Assembly (NCBI GenBank): GCA_002733125.1
Contig: NVUM01000016.1
Coordinates: 22,849 to 57,007, forward strand
DNA from: Porticoccus sp.
Lineage (GTDB): Bacteria; Pseudomonadota; Gammaproteobacteria; Pseudomonadales; Porticoccaceae
Direction: 5' to 3'
DNA: 34,159 nucleotides
Made by a program: the position numbers and the translations under genes. Shown piece by piece: positions 15,855 to 24,809 of this stretch. The notes under the pieces are model-generated. The model saw only the letters and a list, made by a program, of their open reading frames with translations. It did not search any database and had not been told where the DNA came from. Every line of letters starts with the position of its first letter. The first letter of the stretch is position 1.

Positions 15855-17167
15855 CCCGCTTGCTTGAGCTGTACCGCAACAACCCCCGCCAGACATATCT
15901 GCTGGCGTTCATGCTGGCAGTGTTTTTGGCAATCTATTTCATCCCGGCAGGCACCGAACGCTTTGACAATGCCGTGCTGGAAGCCATTTACCTGACCAAC
16001 TGGTATGCCCGTGAGCACGTTATCCTGTGTTTGCTGCCAGCTTTCCTGATTGCCGGTGCGATGGCCGCTTATATCAGTCAGGGAGCGGTGATGCGCCACT
16101 TGGGACCGCAGGCCTCCAAACCGGTGGCTTTTGGTGTGGCATCGGTGTCGGGCACTCTGCTGGCGGTATGCTCCTGCACTGTACTACCCCTGTTCGGTGG
16201 CATTTACAAACGCGGCGCCGGCCTGGGTGCAGCCATTGCATTCCTCTACTCGGGCCCGGCCATCAACATCATGGCCATTGTCGTCACGGCCAAGGTCCTG
16301 GGCGCCGAGATCGGCATTGCCCGGGCCGTCGGGGCCATTGTTTTTTCCATCGTGATCGGCACCATCATGCACCTGATTTACCGCAGGGAGGAAGCCCAGC
16401 GGGCCGGCACCAACGGCCGCGGCTTTGGTGGCGACAACGCGGATAAACCCACCGGTGTCATCGTCACCTTCTTCATGTTGATGGTCGGTATTCTGGTATT
16501 TGCCAACTGGGCCGCTGCCGACAGCGCTGTCTGGATGCAGATCTATCAGTGGAAATGGCAGATAACCGCGCTTTTGTCCCTGGCGCTTGGCGCCCTGCTG
16601 GTCTGGCGCTGGCAATGGCCTGTATCACAATTACTAATGCTGGCGGCGGTCGTTGTGGTTGCCGCCCTGGCAGTACCCGGTGCACAGGAATTGCCATTCG
16701 CGCTCGGCATTGCCGGACTGATGCTGATCTCGGCATTGCGTGACAGCGACCGCGAATGGGCTGCGCAAAGCTGGGATTTTGCCAAGCAGATACTGCCGTT
16801 GCTGCTGGCCGGGGTATTTGTTGCCGGCTTTGCCCTCGGCCGTCCGGGCCACGAGGGCATCATACCCTCCGCATGGGTGGGCGCTGCCGTTGGCGACAAT
16901 TCCCTGACATCGACAGCAATTGCCTCCGTACTCGGTGCACTGATGTATTTTTCAACACTCACCGAAGTGCCGATTGTCGATGCCCTGATGGGCGCCGGCA
17001 TGGGCAAGGGGCCCGCCCTGGCGCTGCTGCTGGCCGGGCCGGCCCTGTCACTACCCAACATGCTGGTGATCCGCACGGTGCTCGGCACACAAAAAACGCT
17101 GGTGTACTGTGGCCTGGTGGTAGTCATGGCAACAACCACCGGCGTCATCTACGGTAATTTCTGGTAA
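15851..17167 (+). CDS. ArsP_1/DUF318-family permease (putative metalloid or organoarsenical efflux)
   Basis: 438-aa inner-membrane permease of COG0701 type with several helices on each side of a charged loop (about 175-200). The conserved first-half motif SGTLLAVCSCTVLPLFGGIY carries Cys107-Ser-Cys109, a likely thiolate metal site. ArsP exports trivalent methylated or aromatic arsenicals; the related SO_0444-type permeases have been linked to copper and arsenic. It starts at the ATGA overlap with arsJ, so a frame-extended start inside arsJ is unlikely. The following thioredoxin-like gene often accompanies this permease type. Exact substrate uncertain. Confidence 0.8.
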   Translation: MTRLLELYRNNPRQTYLLAFMLAVFLAIYFIPAGTERFDNAVLEAIYLTNWYAREHVILCLLPAFLIAGAMAAYISQGAVMRHLGPQASKPVAFGVASVSGTLLAVCSCTVLPLFGGIYKRGAGLGAAIAFLYSGPAINIMAIVVTAKVLGAEIGIARAVGAIVFSIVIGTIMHLIYRREEAQRAGTNGRGFGGDNADKPTGVIVTFFMLMVGILVFANWAAADSAVWMQIYQWKWQITALLSLALGALLVWRWQWPVSQLLMLAAVVVVAALAVPGAQELPFALGIAGLMLISALRDSDREWAAQSWDFAKQILPLLLAGVFVAGFALGRPGHEGIIPSAWVGAAVGDNSLTSTAIASVLGALMYFSTLTEVPIVDALMGAGMGKGPALALLLAGPALSLPNMLVIRTVLGTQKTLVYCGLVVVMATTTGVIYGNFW

Positions 17168-17170
17168 GAC

Positions 17171-17188
17171 GTCGAAATCATTTTCGAC
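17171..17188 (+). other. Hairpin after the permease gene
   Basis: Perfect 7-bp stem GTCGAAA / TTTCGAC with loop TCAT, directly after the permease stop and before the thioredoxin-like gene. There is no U-run, so it is more likely an mRNA processing or stability element than a terminator. Confidence 0.45.
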
Positions 17189-17223
17189 AACATCTCGCAA
17201 CAACAAGACAGGAGCAACAACCC

Positions 17224-17454
17224 ATGAAATTAACGATCTATGGCTCAGGTTGTGCCAAGTGCAAACAGCTCACGGCCAATGCAGAAGCCGCCGCGAGCTC
17301 TCTGAATCTGACCTATGAGGTGGAGAAGGTCACAGACACCAATGCCATTATCGATGCCGGCATCATGCGCACCCCGGCGCTGGCCATCGATGGTGATATT
17401 GTCATCGAAGGCAAGGTGTCGTCTGCCGATGAGGTCAAGGCGGTGCTGAGCTGA
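17224..17454 (+). CDS. Thioredoxin-family small redox protein
   Basis: 76-aa protein of the thioredoxin_3 / redox-active disulfide 2 type. It starts with MKLTIYGSGCAKC, where Cys10-x-x-Cys13 is the redox pair, and carries the cis-Pro segment IMRTPALAIDG. These miniature thioredoxins often sit next to COG0701 permeases, where they may reduce or deliver thiol-bound metal or metalloid. A GGAG lies about 10 nt before the ATG. Same operon, 56 nt after the permease. Confidence 0.88.
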   Translation: MKLTIYGSGCAKCKQLTANAEAAASSLNLTYEVEKVTDTNAIIDAGIMRTPALAIDGDIVIEGKVSSADEVKAVLS

Positions 17455-17510
17455 AGCGCCATTGACCGGTTGATATCAATAACAATTTTGCAGCTTATAG
17501 AGTACCCGCT

Positions 17511-18635
17511 ATGACAGAAACCCCATCCAGTAAACTCGCCGCGTCTCCACTCAGCCTGTTTGAGCGCTACCTGTCACTGTGGGTACTGCTCTGCATTATT
17601 GCCGGACTGGCGCTGGGAACCCTGCTGCCGGACACCTTCCAGCTGCTCGCCGGGCTGGAGTACGGCTCGGTCAATTTTATCGTGGCGGTGCTGATCTGGT
17701 TCATGGTTTACCCGATGATGGTGTCGGTGGATTTCACCAGTCTCAAGCGCATCCATGAACGGCCCAAGGGCCTGGTGATCACCCTGGTGGTCAACTGGCT
17801 GATCAAACCCTTCACCATGGCCGCATTGGGCGTCTTGTTTTTTGAGTTTGTCTTCGCCGACCTGATCGACCCCGCCAACGCCAGCCAGTACATCGCCGGC
17901 ATGATTTTGCTGGGCGCCGCCCCCTGCACGGCCATGGTATTTATCTGGTCGCAACTGACCCGGGGGGATGCCACCTACACTTTGGTACAGGTGTCTCTCA
18001 ACGATGTCATCATGATCTTTGCCTTCGCACCGATCGTCGCCCTGCTATTGGGTGTGACCAATATCAGCGTGCCCTGGGAGACGCTGCTCTTGTCAGTAGT
18101 GCTGTACGTGGTCATTCCCCTGGTGGCAGGCACCCTGACCAGGATGCACCTGATCCGCAACTCCAGTCCCGGGGTTCAAGGTGAAGTCCAAGTCTCACGC
18201 TTTACCTCACGCATTAAGCCACTATCGGTGTTGGGGCTGCTGGCAACCGTAGTACTGCTGTTCGGTTTTCAGGGGCAGATTATTCTTGATCAACCCCTGC
18301 TGATTGCGCTGATTGCCGTACCTCTGCTGATCCAGTCCTACGGTATTTTTGCCATCGCATACGCAGCGGCCTATTTCTGGCGAGTACCGTTCAATGTTGC
18401 CGCGCCCTGCGCCCTGATCGGTACCTCTAACTTCTTTGAGCTGGCGGTAGCAGTTGCCATCGGCCTGTTCGGACTCAACTCCGGCGCAGCGCTGGTGACC
18501 GTGGTCGGCGTGCTGGTGGAAGTACCGGTGATGCTCTCGCTGGTAGCCTTCGCCAACCGAACCAGCCACTGGTTTCCCGCTACCGAAACCAAAAAAGGTT
18601 CCAAAGTCGTGTCATCAACCAAGGAGACAGTCTAA
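17511..18635 (+). CDS. acr3: Arsenite efflux pump, ACR3 family
   Basis: 374-aa carrier of the bile/arsenite/riboflavin transporter superfamily with about 10 helices. The ACR3 signature [15 protein letters not shown] gives the essential Cys139, and [15 protein letters not shown] gives the conserved Glu helix. It exports As(III) driven by the proton gradient. Annotators often call this gene arsB although it is unrelated to E. coli ArsB. Its TAA stop overlaps the ATG of the next gene by one base (TAATG), so the universal stress protein is translationally coupled. Confidence 0.95.
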   Translation: MTETPSSKLAASPLSLFERYLSLWVLLCIIAGLALGTLLPDTFQLLAGLEYGSVNFIVAVLIWFMVYPMMVSVDFTSLKRIHERPKGLVITLVVNWLIKPFTMAALGVLFFEFVFADLIDPANASQYIAGMILLGAAPCTAMVFIWSQLTRGDATYTLVQVSLNDVIMIFAFAPIVALLLGVTNISVPWETLLLSVVLYVVIPLVAGTLTRMHLIRNSSPGVQGEVQVSRFTSRIKPLSVLGLLATVVLLFGFQGQIILDQPLLIALIAVPLLIQSYGIFAIAYAAAYFWRVPFNVAAPCALIGTSNFFELAVAVAIGLFGLNSGAALVTVVGVLVEVPVMLSLVAFANRTSHWFPATETKKGSKVVSSTKETV

Positions 18636-19492
18636 TGTTTACATCCGCGCTTGTTGCTCTCGATCTCTCGCCAGCTGAGCAGCCGATTCTCGACTGCCTC
18701 CCCGATTTGAAAAAGTGGGGCGTCATCAAGGTTACTCTCACCCATGTGATCCAGGTGGGTTACAACCAGTTTGCCGGCTATGGCCATGAGGACGATTACC
18801 GGGACTGGCTGGAAAAGTGCGCCGTTCCACTACGCGAAGCAGGTCTTAAGGTAAATAGCGTTGTACATAGCTCCGGTACGGTAGCTGACGAGGTGTTGGC
18901 GGTTGCCGCCGAAATCGATGCCGACCTCATTGTTATCGGCTCGCGAGGGCAGAACCGGGTTCGCAGCCTGTTTCTTGGCAACGTTGCCCGCGAGGTGCTC
19001 CGCAAAACCATCAGGCCGGTACTACTGGAATGGGTAGAGCCCAGTGCCGATAAAACCCGTGTGTATTGCGAGGCAGTCTGCAAACACACCCTTGATCATA
19101 TACTGCTAGCCACAGATCTATCGAAACACGCTCGCGGGGCCGAAGAAGCTATCATTCACTTGTCCGCTGGAGCGGCACGAACCGACCTGCTCACGGTATT
19201 GACCCCTGACGCCGTAGACCAGCCCGACAAGGTTGACGCGGCACTTAACGACATCCGTAAGCGGTTATCGGCACAGGCAGGGCAGGTCAATGTGCTGACA
19301 GAAGAAGGCAAGCCCTGCGATACCATCGCCCGAGTGGCCTCCGAGCGGAATTGCACACTGATTATTGTCGGCAAGCACGGCCAGGGCTGGCTGGAAAGCA
19401 AAGTGATCGGTTCCACCGCTGCCAGGGTCTGTGAAACAGCGCGGCGTCCGGTATTGATGGTGCCCATTCAGGAGCAGGAGAGCACATCATGA
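18635..19492 (+). CDS. Tandem universal stress protein (UspA family)
   Basis: 285 aa with two Usp domains (about 1-135 and 150-285). The first has [17 protein letters not shown], a variant of the ATP motif with Asn in place of the final Ser. The second has [16 protein letters not shown], a full G-x2-G-x9-G-S nucleotide motif. It is coupled to acr3 at the start (1-nt overlap) and to the arsenate reductase fusion at the end (ATGA, 4-nt overlap), so it is made in step with the efflux machinery. Its role in arsenic resistance is not established. Confidence 0.9.
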   Translation: MFTSALVALDLSPAEQPILDCLPDLKKWGVIKVTLTHVIQVGYNQFAGYGHEDDYRDWLEKCAVPLREAGLKVNSVVHSSGTVADEVLAVAAEIDADLIVIGSRGQNRVRSLFLGNVAREVLRKTIRPVLLEWVEPSADKTRVYCEAVCKHTLDHILLATDLSKHARGAEEAIIHLSAGAARTDLLTVLTPDAVDQPDKVDAALNDIRKRLSAQAGQVNVLTEEGKPCDTIARVASERNCTLIIVGKHGQGWLESKVIGSTAARVCETARRPVLMVPIQEQESTS

Positions 19493-20409
19493 GCGCCGGC
19501 GACGCAGGTATACCCGTAAAACGGGACACATCCATAAAACGCATTCTGTTTTTGTGCGTCGCCAACTCGGCCCGTAGCCAGATGGCCGAGGGACTGGCAC
19601 GCCACATTCTGGGGAGCCGGGTCGAAGTGACCAGTGCGGGCTCCGAGCCGTCTCAGCTCAATCCTTGTGCGGTGGCCACCATGAAAGATATTGGCATCGA
19701 CATCAGCCACCACCATTCAAGGTCCATCGATGATATCGACACCAGCCACATCGACCTGGTGGTGACGCTGTGCGCCGAAGAGAGCTGTCCTGTACTGCCG
19801 GGCCGGATCAAGCGGCTGCACTGGCCTATCGCCGACCCGTCGGGCAGTCAGGACCGTCCGACACCGAAGGAACTTGCCGCAAGCTTTGCCGCAGCGCGTG
19901 ACCAGATCCGGATGCGCACAGAGATTCTGGCCGGGCTGCTGGATCTGCCCAGTGCACCGGTGTCCCGGGAATTCCACGGTAGTATGCGGGTTGCCGATCT
20001 GCCCGCCAGCACCCGGTTTTACGCCTGGCTGCTGGACACCTGGCCCAGGGAGTGGACTCACCGTTATGCAACTTTTATCAGATCCGACCTGAACCTGAAC
20101 TTTGTCCTGCTGGTGTCCGATGGCAAGACCCTGCATCGGGATACGCTCTACCACCTGGGTATCGGAGTCGCCGATCGGCAGTCGGTAATCAATGTCTATC
20201 ATCAGGCGCTACGGTTTGGTGCCCCTATCGAAAAACTACCGCGCACCACCTGGAAAGGTACGCCCCTGCACGAGCTGTGGCTAAAAGACCCGGATGGCAA
20301 CCTGATCGAAATCTACGCGCGGCTAACAGATGCCGAGTTGGCAGAAAAACCCGCCGATGAGTTACCCGTGTTTCTGGTGCTGGGCGCTGGCCCGGCAGAT
20401 GAGAACTGA
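19489..20409 (+). CDS. Arsenate reductase (LMW-PTP fold) fused to a VOC/glyoxalase-like domain
   Basis: 306-aa two-domain protein. Residues 17-155 are an ArsC of the thioredoxin-coupled low-molecular-weight phosphatase type: nucleophile loop CVANSAR (Cys23, Arg29), relay cysteines Cys95 and Cys100 in [10 protein letters not shown], and the acid Asp116 in IADPSG. Residues 160-280 are a vicinal-oxygen-chelate domain with candidate metal ligands His163, His222 and Glu274 ([11 protein letters not shown]). The VOC part resembles the C-As lyase ArsI in outline, but the vicinal cysteine pair that binds As(III) in ArsI is absent. Last gene of the ars operon; ATGA overlap with the Usp gene. Confidence 0.88.
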   Translation: MSAGDAGIPVKRDTSIKRILFLCVANSARSQMAEGLARHILGSRVEVTSAGSEPSQLNPCAVATMKDIGIDISHHHSRSIDDIDTSHIDLVVTLCAEESCPVLPGRIKRLHWPIADPSGSQDRPTPKELAASFAAARDQIRMRTEILAGLLDLPSAPVSREFHGSMRVADLPASTRFYAWLLDTWPREWTHRYATFIRSDLNLNFVLLVSDGKTLHRDTLYHLGIGVADRQSVINVYHQALRFGAPIEKLPRTTWKGTPLHELWLKDPDGNLIEIYARLTDAELAEKPADELPVFLVLGAGPADEN

Positions 20410-20423
20410 TGCCCCGTGCGTGA

Positions 20424-20795
20424 CCGGCTGGCCATGTCCTGCCGTTACCCCGCCAGATTGCCCAGCAGAAATCAGCACCGTCAGGGGCTGGCATCACTGA
20501 ATGCACGGATGAATGTACTGTCCCGCATGTCACGCCGGTTCACGGCTGCGGCTTCAGCAATTTTCTTTACAGCGATAGCGACACGCGCTTCATTCATACA
20601 GACCAAGGTCATCAGGACATCTCTGATTCGATGGGATTGCCCGCACTGCAGTTTTTTGAGTGCTATTCTAATGAAATACTGGATTTCGTCTGTGAAATTG
20701 AACCGCCAAAGATAGAATCCATTGACTATGAAATTCTGGTGGACAGCGACGAGCATGATCACCGTCTTAAACTACTGTACGGGAACGTGAAGTAA
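20424..20795 (+). pseudogene. Possible gene remnant or small acidic ORF after the ars operon
   Basis: This 372-bp frame is open from just after a TGA to the stop at 20793-20795, but the first usable start is ATG 20631, giving 54 residues that end in DEHDHRLKLLYGNVK. The part upstream of the ATG also reads like protein (FSNFLYSDSDTRFIHTDQG), which suggests a gene that lost its 5' end. A minus-strand frame of similar length (20481-20762) is an alternative. I do not recognise either. The rest of the gap to 20940 shows nothing beyond the cbpA ribosome-binding site. Confidence 0.3.
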
Positions 20796-20940
20796 TACGG
20801 CACTGTTTTTAATAGCGTCGCACTGGTAGCCACGCTGGGGGTCGCAGGGTTTCGGGTGGAACCGGGCAGAAACTGTTCTGCTTGCTCGTTGGCCCGGTAG
20901 GCTCGGCAGGTTCGATTATTCAAGGGAGACAACGGATTCT

Positions 20941-21900
20941 ATGGATTTCAAAGACTATTACAAGGTGATGGGCGTGGCCGAACAGGCCTCACCGGCAGAG
21001 ATAAAACAGGCCTATCGCAAACTGGCTCGAAAGTTTCACCCCGATGTCAGCAAAGAACCGGATGCTGAGGCGCAGTTTAAAGACATCGGAGAGGCCTATG
21101 CGGTGCTCAGCGATGCCGAAAAACGCGCCGAGTACGATCAGATCAGAGCCATGCGCGCCGCCGGGGGCAGGCAGCGAGGTGGGGCAGAGGCTGGCGCAGA
21201 TATGAGCCAAGAGGAAGCCAGCCGCCGATTCAGTGACTTTTTTGAATCTGTTTTTGGCACTGGCGGGGCCGGGACTGGCGGATACCGCCCGAGCGGAGCT
21301 CACGACCGGACCTCCTCTTTCAGCCATCGGGGGCAGGACCTGCATTACCGGTTAGCGTTGTTTCTGGAAGAGGCGGTTCAGGGTGTGCAGCGAACACTCA
21401 CGTTGGAGGTGCCGACTGTCGACGCCCAGGGTCATCTGCACGCTAAAACCAAAACCCTCAATGTAAAGATTCCTGCCGGTGTGGTTTCCGGGCAGCATAT
21501 TCGCCTGGCCGGCCAAGGTGCCCCCGGTTACGGGGAGGGGGCGGCCGGTGATCTGTTCCTGGAAATCGAGTTGGTGCCGCACCCACTGTTTGCCGTTGAC
21601 GGCCGGGATATTTTACTGACCTTGCCGGTTGCCCCCTGGGAGGCCGCACTGGGTGCCAAGGTGGAGGTGCCGACCGCGACGGGGGCGGTCAGGCTGACCA
21701 TCCCCAAAGACTCGGTCAGCGGTAAAAGGCTCCGGCTCAAGGGGCGCGGGTTGGGCCGAAACCCGGCCGGAGACCTGATCGTCAATGTACAGGTAACATT
21801 GCCATCCAGGCATTCGTCCAAAGCTGAAACGCTGTACCGGGAATTGGCCGAAGAGGAAGCCTCATTCAATCCGAGGAAATCGCTGGAGAAATGGTTATGA
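20941..21900 (+). CDS. cbpA: Curved DNA-binding protein / DnaJ-class co-chaperone CbpA
   Basis: 319-aa type-III-like J protein. J domain at 1-70 with His33-Pro34-Asp35 ([11 protein letters not shown]), a Gly-rich linker (about 80-120), then two C-terminal peptide-binding beta domains (about 135-300) and no zinc-finger repeats. This is the CbpA layout: a DnaK co-chaperone that also binds curved DNA. A GGGAG lies about 12 nt before ATG 20941. It is followed by its inhibitor CbpM with an ATGA overlap. Confidence 0.93.
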   Translation: MDFKDYYKVMGVAEQASPAEIKQAYRKLARKFHPDVSKEPDAEAQFKDIGEAYAVLSDAEKRAEYDQIRAMRAAGGRQRGGAEAGADMSQEEASRRFSDFFESVFGTGGAGTGGYRPSGAHDRTSSFSHRGQDLHYRLALFLEEAVQGVQRTLTLEVPTVDAQGHLHAKTKTLNVKIPAGVVSGQHIRLAGQGAPGYGEGAAGDLFLEIELVPHPLFAVDGRDILLTLPVAPWEAALGAKVEVPTATGAVRLTIPKDSVSGKRLRLKGRGLGRNPAGDLIVNVQVTLPSRHSSKAETLYRELAEEEASFNPRKSLEKWL

Positions 21901-22250
21901 GTGCTGACATTACCACCATCGTTATCGAGGAACATCAACTGTCTGAGACAGAGGCCTGGCTAAGTCTGAACGAGCTCTGTGAGCGCTGCGGTCTGGAGCC
22001 GCCACTGTTGATTGAACTGGTGGATATCGGGCTGATAACACCCTCGGTCGTGGCATCGGACCAGTGGCGGTTTCGGACAACGGCGGTGCCGGCGCTGCAT
22101 CAGGCCCTGCGCCTGAGGCGTGAGCTTGAGCTCGACTGGCAAGGCGTTGCGGTTGCCATGGACTTAATGGCTCAACTGCGGGAACTGCGCCAACAGGTGG
22201 ACTCCCTGCAGCGGCAACTGGGCGCCCGACAGGTTCCCAGTGATTCATAG
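21897..22250 (+). CDS. cbpM: Chaperone modulatory protein CbpM
   Basis: 117-aa MerR-like HTH protein that binds and inhibits the J domain of Cbp[21 protein letters not shown] is followed by NELCERCGL, an HTH-like segment and a C-terminal coiled coil ([20 protein letters not shown]). ATG 21897 overlaps the cbpA stop (ATGA) and has GGAG 8 nt upstream; the ATG at 21891 is too close to that site. A short 6+1+6 inverted repeat (GGCTCC / GGAGCC, 22250-22262) follows the stop, without a U-run. Confidence 0.9.
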   Translation: MSADITTIVIEEHQLSETEAWLSLNELCERCGLEPPLLIELVDIGLITPSVVASDQWRFRTTAVPALHQALRLRRELELDWQGVAVAMDLMAQLRELRQQVDSLQRQLGARQVPSDS

Positions 22251-22341
22251 GCTCCCGGAGCCAGAGTATGCCTAGCATTGTTTATCTTGCTGACGGGAGA
22301 CCTGTTGCGCTGCCTGAGGTTTTATTGTGAGAAGTATTGCT

Positions 22342-22443
22342 ATGAAAGAGATCAAAATTGAACGTAGTGGAAAACGGGACCCAGCGGCTGTCTCAGCAGG
22401 TCAACCGCGAACACGATATTTAATCGGAGGAATTTGCCCATGA
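22342..22443 (+). CDS. Possible 33-aa ORF ahead of the thiolase gene
   Basis: ATG 22342 (GAGAAG about 8 nt upstream) to the TGA at 22441-22443, which overlaps the thiolase ATG at 22440 in an ATGA arrangement. The product begins MKEIKIERSGKRDP and is basic; no family is recognised. The stop-start overlap is the main reason to list it. It may simply be chance in the 183-bp gap after cbpM. Confidence 0.22.
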   Translation: MKEIKIERSGKRDPAAVSAGQPRTRYLIGGICP

Positions 22444-23624
22444 GCTCAAAAGACATTGTCATCTGTAGTCCGGTGCGGACTCCCATTGGCACCTACGGCG
22501 GCAGCCTCAAGGATACACCGGCCACCGAGCTGGGCACCATTGCCATCAAGGCATCACTAGAACGCGCGGGTATCGCCCACGAAAAAATTCAATCGCTGGT
22601 GATGGGTAATGTCATCCAGGCCGGAACTGGTATGAACCCGGCGCGACAGGCAGGTATTGGGGCGAAGCTGCCCGTTGAAGTTCCGGCACTAACGGTCAAC
22701 CGGGTTTGCGGTTCGGGTGCCCAGGCTATTGTCAGTGCGTTTCAGGAAATCGCTGCCGGTTTCACTGACTGCGCAATAGCTGGCGGCATGGAAAACATGG
22801 ACCTTGCGCCCTACCTGATGGCCAATGGCCGCTGGGGGGCACGTATGGGTGACACATCTCTGGTGGACAGCATGTTGCGCGACGGCCTCAATGATGCGTT
22901 CTCCGGCAAACACTCCGGCTGGCATACGGAAGACATGGTGAGCCGTTACGGTGTGAGCCGCGAGGATCAGGACCAGTGGGCTTTCCGCTCACAACAACGT
23001 TTCGCCAGCGCCCAGGAAGCGGGCAGCTTTGACGACGAGCTGATCAGCGTAGAGGTGGCTGGCCGCAAGGGTCCCTCACTATTCGCACGCGACGAACACA
23101 ACCGTCCCGATACCACCCTGGAATCCCTGTCCCGATTGCGACCGGTATTCCGGGAAGATGGCACTATCACGGCAGGCAACTCGCCGGGGCTCAATTCCGG
23201 CGCAGCTGCCATGATCGTCGCCGATCGCCACTGGGCCGAGGCCCACGATCTTAAGCCTATGGCAAAAATCGTGGGCTATGGCATCAGTGCCGTGGAACCC
23301 GGCTATTTCGGTTTCGGCCCTGTGCCCGCGGTACGTCAGGCACTGCAACGGGCTGGCTGGCAAACAACCGATGTAGACCGGGTGGAAATCAACGAAGCCT
23401 TCGCCGCCGTAACCCTGGTCTGTCTGCGGGAAATTGGGTTTCCGGAGGACATCGTCAACCCTGATGGCGGCGCTGTCGCCCACGGTCATCCCATTGGGGC
23501 AAGCGGGGCTGTACTGACGGTTCGCCTGCTTCACGCCATGGCGCGGGAGAAACAGCAGCGGGGCATCGTGTCCCTGTGTATCGGTGGCGGCCAGGGTATC
23601 GCACTGGCATTGGAATTACTCTGA
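22440..23624 (+). CDS. Acetyl-CoA acetyltransferase / thiolase
   Basis: 394-aa thiolase II. Nucleophile Cys90 in NRVCGSGAQAI, the catalytic His in GGAVAHGHPIGASGA (about residue 350) and the second Cys380 in SLCIGGGQG are all present. It makes or cleaves acetoacetyl-CoA, depending on the pathway. ATG 22440 has GGAGG about 10 nt upstream. No PHB synthase or hydroxyacyl-CoA dehydrogenase lies nearby, so the pathway is not shown. It begins a compact four-gene set with DUF2789, a CDF exporter and arsO. Confidence 0.93.
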   Translation: MSSKDIVICSPVRTPIGTYGGSLKDTPATELGTIAIKASLERAGIAHEKIQSLVMGNVIQAGTGMNPARQAGIGAKLPVEVPALTVNRVCGSGAQAIVSAFQEIAAGFTDCAIAGGMENMDLAPYLMANGRWGARMGDTSLVDSMLRDGLNDAFSGKHSGWHTEDMVSRYGVSREDQDQWAFRSQQRFASAQEAGSFDDELISVEVAGRKGPSLFARDEHNRPDTTLESLSRLRPVFREDGTITAGNSPGLNSGAAAMIVADRHWAEAHDLKPMAKIVGYGISAVEPGYFGFGPVPAVRQALQRAGWQTTDVDRVEINEAFAAVTLVCLREIGFPEDIVNPDGGAVAHGHPIGASGAVLTVRLLHAMAREKQQRGIVSLCIGGGQGIALALELL

Positions 23625-23640
23625 TTCAGGAGAAAGCACG

Positions 23641-23871
23641 ATGGAACAATCTGGACACACACTCTGCGAGCTGTTTGAACAGCTCGGCCTCCCCTCTAAC
23701 CACAGGGAAATCGAAGCCTTTATCGAATACAACCGGCCACTGGATCCGAAGGTCAAACTCAGTGAAGCGCCGTTCTGGTCGGACACTCAACGTGAGTTTC
23801 TTCGCCAACAGCTCTGTGCAGATGCCGATTGGGCAGAACTGGTAGACCAACTAAACACCAGACTGCGGTGA
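23641..23871 (+). CDS. DUF2789 family protein
   Basis: 76-aa soluble protein. The pattern HTLCELFEQLGLPS, IEAFIEYNRPLD, EAPFWSDTQREFL and ADADWAELVDQL is that of DUF2789, a short proteobacterial family of unknown function. GGAG precedes ATG 23641 by about 7 nt. It follows the thiolase by 16 nt, and its stop overlaps the next start as GTGA, so it is co-translated with the metal exporter. Confidence 0.88.
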   Translation: MEQSGHTLCELFEQLGLPSNHREIEAFIEYNRPLDPKVKLSEAPFWSDTQREFLRQQLCADADWAELVDQLNTRLR

Positions 23872-24809
23872 CGCCCACCCACCCAGGCCACCTCTCGTCG
23901 GCCAACTTTGGACGCGCATTTGCCATCGGTGTAGGCCTCAATCTGGGGTTTGTGCTGGTGGAAGCCTTTTATGGCTGGGAAACCGGCTCGCTGGCGCTGC
24001 TGGCCGATGCCGGTCATAACCTGAGCGATGTGGCGGGGCTGTTACTAGCCTGGGCAGCATTCGGCGCCGCACGACTCAAACCCAACCGCCGACATACCTA
24101 TGGCTGGCGGCGAGCATCGATTCTGGCCAGCTTTATCAACGCCATTGTGTTGTTGGTGGCGATGGGCTCACTGATATGGGAAGCCTCACACCGCCTGCAA
24201 ACCCCCACTGCAATCGATGGTTTTACCATTATATGGGTCGCGGGCATTGGTGTCGTCGTCAACAGCATCACTGCCTGGTTATTCCTGACTGGCAGTGAAC
24301 ACGACCTGAATATTCGCGGTGCCTTCCTGCATATGGCGGCTGATGCCCTGGTGTCCCTGGGCGTCGTCATGGCAGGAATACTCTACCTTTGGCAGGGCTG
24401 GCTTTGGATCGACCCCGTCGCCAGCATACTGATAGCAATGATCATTATCATGGGCACCTGGTCATTATTCCGGCGTTCGCTGCATCTGCTTTTTGACGGT
24501 GTGCCCGAGCACATTGATCTCGACCAGGTTGATGCGAGTCTGCTGACGCTACCCGGCGTGATTGCAGTTCACGATCTACATGTGTGGGCCATGAGCACCC
24601 GGGAAAACGCCCTGACTGCTCATCTGGTATGCGACCAAAGCACTGGCGACAAGACCCTGAACAACAACCTGCTGTCTCAGGCCGCTGATGTGATCAGTCG
24701 ACATTTCGGTATCCAGCATATTACCTTGCAGTATGAGTCGTCCGCCTTTGCCGAACACTGTCCGGGGAATAGGGAGCGGGATGAGCGCCACCAACCAAAA
24801 GGAGTATAA
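23868..24809 (+). CDS. Cation diffusion facilitator (Zn/Co/Cd exporter, CzcD-like)
   Basis: 313-aa CDF protein with six membrane helices. Zinc-site motifs are ADAGHNLSDV in helix 2 and HMAADALVS in helix 5; the cytoplasmic C-terminal domain includes VHDLHVWAMSTRENALTAHL. GTG 23868 overlaps the DUF2789 stop (GTGA) and fits the usual short His-rich N terminus (TPTHPGH). The TTG at 23829 would overlap DUF2789 by over 40 nt. It exports divalent cations by proton antiport; the metal is probably zinc. arsO follows with no gap (TAAATG). Confidence 0.92.
   Translation: MTPTHPGHLSSANFGRAFAIGVGLNLGFVLVEAFYGWETGSLALLADAGHNLSDVAGLLLAWAAFGAARLKPNRRHTYGWRRASILASFINAIVLLVAMGSLIWEASHRLQTPTAIDGFTIIWVAGIGVVVNSITAWLFLTGSEHDLNIRGAFLHMAADALVSLGVVMAGILYLWQGWLWIDPVASILIAMIIIMGTWSLFRRSLHLLFDGVPEHIDLDQVDASLLTLPGVIAVHDLHVWAMSTRENALTAHLVCDQSTGDKTLNNNLLSQAADVISRHFGIQHITLQYESSAFAEHCPGNRERDERHQPKGV

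Noticed and set aside
20900-20935. tRNA-like GGTTCGATTATTC before cbpA as an attachment site
   Set aside because: Only a T-loop-like heptamer is present; no acceptor stem, CCA end or second copy at the other end of the block was found.
22250-22262. Terminator after cbpM (GGCTCC-C-GGAGCC)
   Set aside because: One-base loop and no U-run; at most a weak hairpin.
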